DNA of 5,977 nt from Desulfatitalea sp. (lineage in GTDB: Bacteria; Desulfobacterota; Desulfobacteria; Desulfobacterales; Desulfosarcinaceae). Shown here one piece after another: positions 1 through 4,503 of this stretch. The stretch spans positions 1 through 5,977 of the forward strand of contig JAGTVD010000229.1 of the NCBI GenBank assembly GCA_018224505.1. The letters run 5' to 3'. The notes under the pieces were generated by a model. The model saw nothing but the letters and a program-made list of their open reading frames with translations, made no database searches and was not told the origin of the DNA. The translations under genes and the position numbers were made by a program. The first letter of the stretch is position 1; each line of letters begins with the position of its first letter.

Positions 1-461
1 TCGGTGTCGAGCGCCAAGTGCATGGCCTGGCGGTAAAGGGGTTCCCGGACCGCCAGGGTGGTTTCTATCTCATCGTGCAGGGGGCCGCCGGTCAGGCTGG
101 GTCGCATGGCATCGCTGCGTGTGTCGGCCCGCATCCGTCTGGCGATGGTTTCGGGGCGACAGCGCAGCCAGACCACCGTACCATCGACGCGCATGGCCGC
201 CACATTGTCCGGGTCCAGCACCACCCCGCCGCCAGTGGCGATCACAAGACCCGCTCGCCTTGCAAGGCTCTCGATTTGCTTGCACTCCCGGGCGCGGAAG
301 TCCGCCCATCCGTGCTGGGCGACCATTTCGCTGATGGTCTGGCCGCTGTCGGCCACGATGGCATCGTCGGTGTCCACGAACGGACGGTCGAGTCGCCGGG
401 CCAGGGCCTGTCCGAGGGTGGTTTTACCGGTGCAGCGGTAGCCGATCAGATAAATGTTCAT
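1..461 (-). CDS. aroK: Shikimate kinase, 3' end cut off by window edge
   Basis: Cytoplasmic enzyme that phosphorylates shikimate with ATP to shikimate 3-phosphate, the fifth step of chorismate synthesis. Reading leftwards from the ATG at 461, 153 codons are visible with no stop; family members are usually about 170-175 residues, so roughly 20 C-terminal residues lie outside. A P-loop GYRCTGKTT is at residues 7-15, the shikimate-binding DTD at 30-32, FRARE at 55-59 (the conserved shikimate-contacting Arg is R56), the GGG motif at 77-79, the lid motif RPSL at 120-123, and REPLY at 139-143 with the conserved Arg R139. The start is well placed: it follows a GGGAG about 11 bases upstream inside aroA and overlaps the aroA stop as ATGA, suggesting translational coupling. 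The aroK versus aroL paralogue name is not separable here; the kinase assignment itself is firm. Confidence 0.93.
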   Translation of the reverse strand, partial: MNIYLIGYRCTGKTTLGQALARRLDRPFVDTDDAIVADSGQTISEMVAQHGWADFRARECKQIESLARRAGLVIATGGGVVLDPDNVAAMRVDGTVVWLRCRPETIARRMRADTRSDAMRPSLTGGPLHDEIETTLAVREPLYRQAMHLALDT

Positions 462-1723
462 GTTGGATAGAGCTCCCGGAACACCTCCCAGAAGTTGGGA
501 AACGATTTGCTCACACAGGTTTCACCGGTGATGATCACGCCGGGCACCTTGAGGCCGGCCACGGCAAAACTCATGGCGATCCGATGATCGTCATAGGTAT
601 GGATCTCGGCCCCTTTGGGGCGGCCGCCGTGCACCTGCAGATCGTCCGGACCGCAGTGCGTGTCAATGCCCATTTTGGCCAGCTCCTGGCAAACGGCTGC
701 CAACCGGTCGCTCTCCTTGGCCCGCAGATGGGCCACGTTGCGGATAATGGTGGTGCCCCGGGCAAAAGCCGCCACCACCGCGAGAGTGGGCACCATGTCG
801 GGCATGTTGCCCATGTCCACCGTGATGGCGGACAAATCGCCGCCGGTGACGGCCGTGCCGTCCGGTTCGTGATCCACACGGCACCCCATGCGGCCGAACA
901 CTCCGGCCAGCCCCACATCCCCCTGGCGGGACGCCGGCGTCACGCCCCGCACCTTGACCCGATTGCCGGTGACGGCCGCCGCTGCCCAGAAATAGCCCGC
1001 CTGGGAGCCGTCGGGTTCCACGGCATGGTCCCCGGCCTTGTAAACCTGTCCGCCGGGCACTTCGAAATGGGTGTAACCGTCCCGCAAAACGGCGACATCG
1101 AAAAGTCCCATGATATCCACGGTCATGTCGATGTAAGGCCGGGAGACCGGTCCCCGGGTCACGTCAATGGCCAGCCCTCCTGGCAAACAAGGTGCGGCCA
1201 GCAGCAATGCCGACAAGTACTGGCTGCTGGTACCGCAATCGATGGTGGTCAAACGTTTTTCAGGAGCGCCGCCGGGAATGATGATCGGTGGACAGCCGTC
1301 GCCATTGCGGGCACGGGCCGCCACTCCCAGTTGGATCAAGCTGTCGAGCAACGCCTGCATGGGACGTTCCTGCATGCGCGGGGTGCCGGTCAAGCAGTAA
1401 TCCCCCTGGCCGAGGATCGCCACGCCGCTGAGCAACCGCATGGAAGTACCTGAATTGCCCAGATCGATGGGCGGCCCATAAGGGGCGAAACGACCATGGC
1501 CGCCGTGTACCACGATCGCCCCGCCCTCATCCCGGCATTGGATGCCCATGTCGCCCAAGGCCGCCAGGGTATGGCGGGTGTCGTCACTGCGCAGCGGATT
1601 GGTGATGCGGCAGGCGCCGTCGGACAAGGCCGCGGCGATGAGCAGGCGATGGGTATAACTCTTGGAACCCGGCACCTCGATGGTTACCGCCGGTTGGATC
1701 GACCGGCATGCAATCTCGATCAT
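458..1723 (-). CDS. aroA: 3-phosphoshikimate 1-carboxyvinyltransferase (EPSP synthase)
   Basis: Transfers the enolpyruvyl group of phosphoenolpyruvate to shikimate 3-phosphate, giving EPSP, the sixth step towards chorismate; cytoplasmic. The 421 residues match the usual length (E. coli 427). Visible motifs in order: PGSKSYTHR at 18-26 with K21, S22 and R26 (E. coli K22, S23, R27); LGNSGTSMRLL at 88-98; SSQYL at 166-170; MPDM at 307-310 with the catalytic Asp D309; RAKESDR at 334-340 with E337 and R340; DDHRIAM at 378-384 with R381; and SKSFPNFW at 405-412 with K406. All substrate-binding residues I can check are present. The position of E. coli P101 is Leu (L97), as in several Gram-positive enzymes. 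The ATG at 1723 is preceded by GAGAGG at a 4-base spacing. It sits 12 bp after aroE and overlaps aroK by 4 bp, so it is the middle gene of the operon. Confidence 0.97.
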   Translation of the reverse strand: MIEIACRSIQPAVTIEVPGSKSYTHRLLIAAALSDGACRITNPLRSDDTRHTLAALGDMGIQCRDEGGAIVVHGGHGRFAPYGPPIDLGNSGTSMRLLSGVAILGQGDYCLTGTPRMQERPMQALLDSLIQLGVAARARNGDGCPPIIIPGGAPEKRLTTIDCGTSSQYLSALLLAAPCLPGGLAIDVTRGPVSRPYIDMTVDIMGLFDVAVLRDGYTHFEVPGGQVYKAGDHAVEPDGSQAGYFWAAAAVTGNRVKVRGVTPASRQGDVGLAGVFGRMGCRVDHEPDGTAVTGGDLSAITVDMGNMPDMVPTLAVVAAFARGTTIIRNVAHLRAKESDRLAAVCQELAKMGIDTHCGPDDLQVHGGRPKGAEIHTYDDHRIAMSFAVAGLKVPGVIITGETCVSKSFPNFWEVFRELYPT

Positions 1724-1735
1724 GAAGCCTCTCTT

Positions 1736-2593
1736 CTATTTCAAACCCGCCAGAACCGCCCGCCGCATGATATCGACAGGCGCAGTGCGCCCGGTCCACA
1801 ACTCGATCTGCCGCGCGCCTTGGTACACGAACATGGCGACGCCGTCAATGGTGTCACACCCAGCAGCACGGGCGTCCCGGAGCAGCCGGGTTTCCAGCGG
1901 ATTGTACACGATATCCATGACCACCATCCCGGGCCGCAGGCAGTTGGGTGGTACCGGCGTGCGCGCCGTCTCGGGGCGCATGCCCAATGAAGTGGTGTTG
2001 ATCAAAATGTCGGCCTGGTGGTGGCGCAATTCATTCAGTGGATGGCAATCCACCCCCAAGGTGCGCGCCAGGTCGTCCCCCCGTCCGGCACTGCGATTGA
2101 ACAGGGTAACCCGGGCACCCGCGTCCATCAATCCGAAGCCCACGGCCCGTGCGGCACCGCCGGCGCCCAAAAGCGCCACCTGTTGCCCCGCCGGGTCGAT
2201 GGTCTCTTTTAACGCGGCTACGGCGCCAAAGCAATCGGTATTGAAGCCGATCAGCAGTCCGTCCCGGGGCACCACCGTATTGACCGCTCCGATGCGATGG
2301 GCCAGCGGGTCCAGTTCGTCCAGGGAATCAATGATGGCCACCTTGTGGGGAATGGTGATGCTCAACCCGCCGATACCAAGGGCGCGCATGCCCGCCAGGG
2401 CACCGGCCGGGTCCGTCACATGGAAAGCGAGATAGACGGCGCCGTAGCCCATGGCCTGCAAAGCGGCATTGTGCATGGCCGGACTGAGGCTATGGCCCAC
2501 GGGCGCGCCAATCACCCCGAACAGACGGGTGCGGGTATCGATGGCGGGTACGGTTCCCTGGGGGCAAACGCCATGGGTGTTTTTCGTGGACAT
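1736..2593 (-). CDS. aroE: Shikimate dehydrogenase (NADP+)
   Basis: Reversibly reduces 3-dehydroshikimate to shikimate with NADPH, the fourth step of the chorismate pathway; soluble. I start it at the ATG at 2593 (285 residues), because GGGAG lies 6 bases upstream. Homology to the family begins only near residue 22 (TRLFGVIGAPVGHSLSPAMHN). Substrate site: SLSPAMHN at 35-42, catalytic Lys K84 in ITIPHK, N105 in GAVNT, catalytic Asp D120 in GFNTD. Cofactor site: glycine-rich GAGGAARA at 143-150 and NRS at 166-168, as expected for NADP-preferring enzymes. C-terminal family motifs INTTSLGM at 198-205, DIVYNP at 227-232 and FVYQGARQ at 255-262, with Q258 the conserved Gln. The frame stays open to an ATG at 2665, but those 24 extra residues are Arg-rich, lack a ribosome site and look non-native. 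First gene of the aroE-aroA-aroK operon. An in-frame ATG at 2599 is possible but sits directly on the ribosome site. Confidence 0.96.
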   Translation of the reverse strand: MSTKNTHGVCPQGTVPAIDTRTRLFGVIGAPVGHSLSPAMHNAALQAMGYGAVYLAFHVTDPAGALAGMRALGIGGLSITIPHKVAIIDSLDELDPLAHRIGAVNTVVPRDGLLIGFNTDCFGAVAALKETIDPAGQQVALLGAGGAARAVGFGLMDAGARVTLFNRSAGRGDDLARTLGVDCHPLNELRHHQADILINTTSLGMRPETARTPVPPNCLRPGMVVMDIVYNPLETRLLRDARAAGCDTIDGVAMFVYQGARQIELWTGRTAPVDIMRRAVLAGLK

Positions 2594-2599
2594 GGTCAT

Positions 2600-2605
2600 C
2601 TCCCT
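2600..2605 (-). promoter_or_regulatory. Ribosome binding site of aroE
   Basis: AGGGAG on the minus strand, 6 bases before the ATG at 2593. It decides between three in-frame ATG codons: 2665 has no such site, 2599 touches it, and 2593 is ideally spaced. Confidence 0.75.
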
Positions 2606-2643
2606 GGCGGCGCGTGCAATCGACCGCGGCAAGATCCGCAAGA

Positions 2644-2656
2644 CACGTTCAACGTG
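2644..2656. promoter_or_regulatory. 13-bp inverted repeat in the aroE leader
   Basis: CACGTT-C-AACGTG is a perfect 6-bp-arm dyad with a single central base. It falls about 15-27 bases downstream of the transcription start inferred from the candidate aroE promoter, a place where a repressor could act. The loop is too short for a stable RNA hairpin of all six pairs, so an operator is the better guess. Such a short dyad can arise by chance. Confidence 0.3.
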
Positions 2657-2677
2657 CTGTAACATTTATAAAAAATT

Positions 2678-2710
2678 ATTATAGCTATCGGTTGTCGGTG
2701 GTGTTGTCAA
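2678..2710 (-). promoter_or_regulatory. Candidate promoter of the aroE-aroA-aroK operon
   Basis: On the minus strand a perfect TTGACA (2710-2705) is followed by a perfect TATAAT (2683-2678), both sigma-70 consensus. The spacer is 21 bp, longer than the usual 16-18, so the two boxes may not work as one promoter. At a normal 17-bp spacing the -35 box would be paired only with the poor hexamer TAGCTA. The location, about 85 bp before the chosen aroE start, fits an operon promoter. Confidence 0.45.
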
Positions 2711-2768
2711 GGGGTTTTTGCTTGCTGTGGCATAGGTAGGCACATGCCCGTCCACTCGAAAAGTGAAC

Positions 2769-2783
2769 TATGATCACATCATA
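2769..2783. promoter_or_regulatory. 15-bp inverted repeat upstream of the thiolase promoter
   Basis: TATGAT-CAC-ATCATA has 6-bp arms and a 3-bp centre. Its centre (2776) lies about 65 bp upstream of the start inferred from the candidate thiolase promoter, a typical activator position. An overlapping GTGA-N7-TCAC (2763-2777) is reminiscent of CRP-family sites but has one base too many in the spacer. No regulator can be named. Confidence 0.28.
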
Positions 2784-2806
2784 TTGTCTATTCATTTTTT
2801 GGCGGC

Positions 2807-2834
2807 TTGACACTCTGTCGATGCTGAGTTAACT
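2807..2834 (+). promoter_or_regulatory. Candidate promoter of the thiolase gene
   Basis: TTGACA at 2807-2812 is a perfect -35 box. With a 16-bp spacer the -10 box would be TTAACT at 2829-2834, which matches TATAAT at only three positions, so this would be a weak or activator-dependent promoter. A second TTGACA at 2880-2885 has no recognisable -10 box and is less likely. Confidence 0.4.
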
Positions 2835-2836
2835 CA
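2825..2836. promoter_or_regulatory. 12-bp perfect palindrome over the thiolase -10 region
   Basis: TGAGTTAACTCA is a perfect palindrome centred at 2830/2831. It covers the proposed -10 box, where a bound repressor would block transcription. A 12-bp perfect palindrome is expected about once or twice by chance in a window of this size, so only its position makes it a candidate operator. Confidence 0.3.
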
Positions 2837-2933
2837 TTACCCTTATTTGGAACCCCATATGGCGAAACACAAGGCGCCTTTGACAGGCCCTTTGCCGCCG
2901 GCTGATGGATTCCCTTTCACTCACCTTATCCAC

Positions 2934-2939
2934 AAGGAG
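2934..2939 (+). promoter_or_regulatory. Ribosome binding site of the thiolase gene
   Basis: AAGGAG, close to the anti-16S consensus, 5 bases before the ATG at 2945. It fixes the start, which also coincides with the family N-terminus (MKEVVIVSACRT). Confidence 0.85.
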
Positions 2940-2944
2940 CACGC

Positions 2945-4195
2945 ATGAAAGAGGTTGTTATCGTTTCCGCTTGCCGTACGGCCATTGGTGCCTTTGGAGG
3001 CACCCTGCGCGACACCCATGCCACCGACATCGCCCGCGTCACCATGGCTGAAGCCGTTAAGCGAGCCGGCATCGACCCGGCCACCATAGACGATGTGCGC
3101 TTCGGCAACTGCATGGAGCCCGCTGACGCGCTCAATGTCACCCGGGTGGCGGCGCTGATGGCGGGTATCCCGGAGAGTGTGACCGCGGCCACCATCAACC
3201 GGGTCTGTATTTCAGGCATGGAAGCGGCCATTTCCGGAATGGCCATGATCCAGGCCGACATGGCGGATATCATTCTGGCCGGCGGCGTGGAGCACATGTC
3301 GGGCGTGGCTTACCAGGTACCCAAGGCGCGCTGGGGATGCCGCCTTCAGGATCAGGTGTTCATGGATGCACTCATCCAGGCCCTGCACTGCGGCTCCCAC
3401 ATCATCCCCCACCCGGAAACCGGCCCGGTGGATGCCACCCAGGCCCCACTGAGCCAGTTTGTGGGTAAACCCTACATCATGGGTCACACCACCGAGTTTA
3501 TCGCTCAGCATCTGGGCATCAGCCGCGAGGAGATGGACGAGGTGGCACTGCGCAGTCACAACAATGTCGAGCGGGCCACCCAGGAAGGTTATTTCAAGGA
3601 AGAGATCGTTCCCCTGGAGATTCCCCGCAGAAAAAAAGACCCCTTGATTTTCGACAAAGATGAACACTTCCGACCGGGCCTGACCATGGCAGACCTGCAA
3701 AAACTGCCCCCGGCCTTCATTCCCAAAACCGGCAAAGTCACTGCCGGCAACAGCAGCGGGATCAACGACGGGTCAGCGGCCATGGTGATCATGTCGGCCG
3801 AAAAAGCCAAAGCGTTGAATCTGCAACCTCTGGCGCGCATCAAGGCGGTGGGCCGCGGGGCGTGTCACCCATCGGTCATGGGACTCTCACCGGTCCCCGC
3901 GGTGCACCACCTGATGGACCGCAGCGGTTTGACGATCGCGGATTTCGAACTGGTGGAACTCAATGAAGCCTTTGCCGGCCAATACCTCGGCTGCGAACGG
4001 GAACTCGGGCTCAACCGGGAAATCACCAACATCAACGGTTCGGGCATCGGCCTCGGTCACCCGGTGGGCGCCACCGGGTGCCGCATCATGGTTACCCTGA
4101 TCCACGCCCTGCGCCGCCATGGCAAAACCCTCGGCCTGGCCACCCTCTGCGGCGGCGGCGGCGTCTCGATGGCCTGCGCGCTCGAATTGGTGTGA
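2945..4195 (+). CDS. Thiolase-family acetyl-CoA C-acyltransferase with extended loop domain
   Basis: Thiolases condense two acyl-CoA molecules or cleave 3-ketoacyl-CoA with free CoA, through a covalent acyl-cysteine. The 416 residues are about 22 more than E. coli AtoB. Catalytic set complete: nucleophile C88 in NRVCISG, N340 in NEAF (340-343), H372 in GHPVGATG (371-378), C402 in LCGGGG. Other family motifs: GGVEHMSG at 113-120, TAGNSSGINDG at 266-276. Departures from AtoB: CISGMEA instead of CGSGL near the nucleophile, CGGGG instead of CIGGG, YIMG instead of YHMG in the CoA-binding loop, and about 21 extra residues around 149-178 just before that loop. No signal peptide or membrane segment. 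It has its own promoter region and terminator, so it is probably monocistronic, opposite in direction to both neighbours. Substrate (acetoacetyl-CoA or longer or branched 3-ketoacyl-CoA, in beta-oxidation or anaerobic acid breakdown) cannot be decided here. The thiolase call is firm. Confidence 0.93.
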   Translation: MKEVVIVSACRTAIGAFGGTLRDTHATDIARVTMAEAVKRAGIDPATIDDVRFGNCMEPADALNVTRVAALMAGIPESVTAATINRVCISGMEAAISGMAMIQADMADIILAGGVEHMSGVAYQVPKARWGCRLQDQVFMDALIQALHCGSHIIPHPETGPVDATQAPLSQFVGKPYIMGHTTEFIAQHLGISREEMDEVALRSHNNVERATQEGYFKEEIVPLEIPRRKKDPLIFDKDEHFRPGLTMADLQKLPPAFIPKTGKVTAGNSSGINDGSAAMVIMSAEKAKALNLQPLARIKAVGRGACHPSVMGLSPVPAVHHLMDRSGLTIADFELVELNEAFAGQYLGCERELGLNREITNINGSGIGLGHPVGATGCRIMVTLIHALRRHGKTLGLATLCGGGGVSMACALELV

Positions 4196-4228
4196 CCCCA
4201 CGGCAGCGGCAAGGAGGATCGGATGATC

Positions 4229-4268
4229 GGTTAACCGGTTGGGGGGTTGGTCGGTTGGGCGGTTGGGC
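4229..4268. repeat. G-rich half of the octamer array (five GGTTnnnn units)
   Basis: GGTT recurs at exactly 4229, 4237, 4245, 4253 and 4261. The units are ggttaacc, ggttgggg, ggttggtc, ggttgggc, ggttgggc. The first unit contains both GGTT and AACC and forms the palindrome CGGTTAACCG (4228-4237). The GG-TT-GG pattern has the spacing of a two-tier G-quadruplex. Confidence 0.85.
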
Positions 4269-4310
4269 GGACGATCAAACGAATTAGGCGATCAACGAAC
4301 CAAACAACCA

Positions 4311-4430
4311 AGCAACCGTATAACCGACTAACCGAACAACCGTACAACCGTATAACCGAACAACCGTACAACCGTACAACCGACTAACCGAACAACCGTA
4401 CAACCGTACAACCGTACAACCGTGCAACCC
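4311..4430. repeat. C-rich half of the octamer array (fifteen units, consensus TACAACCG)
   Basis: Fifteen octamers in unbroken phase, starting at 4311 and every 8 bases to 4423. The constant core is AACCG; the first three bases vary (tac, aac, tat, act, agc, tgc). The commonest unit, tacaaccg, occurs six times. The order act-aac-tac occurs at 4327-4350 and again at 4383-4406, so there is a higher-order repeat of seven units (56 bp). The last unit, tgcaaccc, has lost the final G and its CCC forms the foot of the terminator stem. Confidence 0.92.
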
Positions 4431-4495
4431 ACCGATAAGCGTAAAATAAAACCCGTTCCTGATCGGAACGGGTTTTTTTTACGCTTATCGGTGGG
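4428..4495. terminator. Bidirectional intrinsic terminator with a 31-bp stem
   Basis: The inner hairpin CCCGTTCC-TGATC-GGAACGGG (4452-4472) is flanked by AAAATAAAA on the left and eight T on the right. It therefore gives a GC stem plus a U-tract when read from either strand: it can stop the thiolase transcript (plus strand) and groEL (minus strand, whose stop lies 9 bp away). Pairing continues beyond the A/T tracts: 4428-4446 pairs with 4477-4495, so the whole stem is 19 + 12 bp with one unpaired T at 4447 and a 5-nt loop. The long outer arms are unusual for a terminator. Confidence 0.93.
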
Positions 4496-4503
4496 GCGAA
4501 CCC

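Larger units (their letters stand above)
2594..2944. other. Divergent intergenic region between aroE and the thiolase gene
   Basis: No gene is seen here. The stretch is much more AT-rich in its middle (about 2660-2860) than the flanking genes, as expected of promoter DNA. It holds a candidate promoter in each direction, a dyad in the aroE leader, two dyads on the thiolase side, and the thiolase ribosome site. Both genes would have moderately long leaders: about 75-80 nt for aroE and about 100 nt for the thiolase, if the promoters are right. Confidence 0.8.
4229..4430. repeat. 8-bp-period tandem repeat array that switches strand
   Basis: Fills most of the 308 bp between the thiolase stop and the groEL stop; no gene is seen in this interval. 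The left part is G-rich (GGTTnnnn units), the right part C-rich (nnnAACCG units, which are the same motif on the opposite strand). The two are joined by a degenerate stretch (4269-4310) in which the 8-bp rhythm is still visible (acgaacca, aacaacca). A unit of 8 is not a multiple of 3, so this is not coding. A transcript through it could fold left against right with repeated GGTTG/CAACC pairing. It runs directly into the terminator hairpin. Confidence 0.88.

Noticed and set aside
18..470. Plus-strand open frame opposite shikimate kinase
   Set aside because: The minus strand has the P-loop, FRARE, GGG and RPSL motifs of shikimate kinase in a continuous frame; the plus-strand frame has nothing recognisable.
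584..1453. Long plus-strand open frame opposite aroA (289 codons)
   Set aside because: It lies wholly antisense to a well-supported EPSP synthase, has no family motifs, and is the open mirror frame expected in GC-rich coding DNA.
1496..2435. Overlapping plus-strand open frames opposite aroA and aroE
   Set aside because: Antisense shadows of aroE and the aroA N-terminus; rich in Pro, Arg and Ser, with no convincing domain or ribosome site.
2594..2665. N-terminal extension of AroE from the ATG at 2665
   Set aside because: No ribosome site, an Arg-rich non-family sequence, and it would begin almost at the predicted transcription start; the ATG at 2593 has GGGAG at the right distance.
2871..2885. 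AAGGCGCCTT palindrome and a second TTGACA in the thiolase leader
   Set aside because: The palindrome is only 10 bp and likely chance, and no -10 box stands 16-18 bp after this TTGACA.
4078..4287. Small plus-strand open frame spanning the thiolase end and the G-rich repeats
   Set aside because: Out of frame with the thiolase for most of its length, then translates the simple repeat; no ribosome site.
4311..4430. CRISPR array
   Set aside because: The repeat is only 8 bp with no spacers of regular length and no cas genes; it is a simple tandem array.
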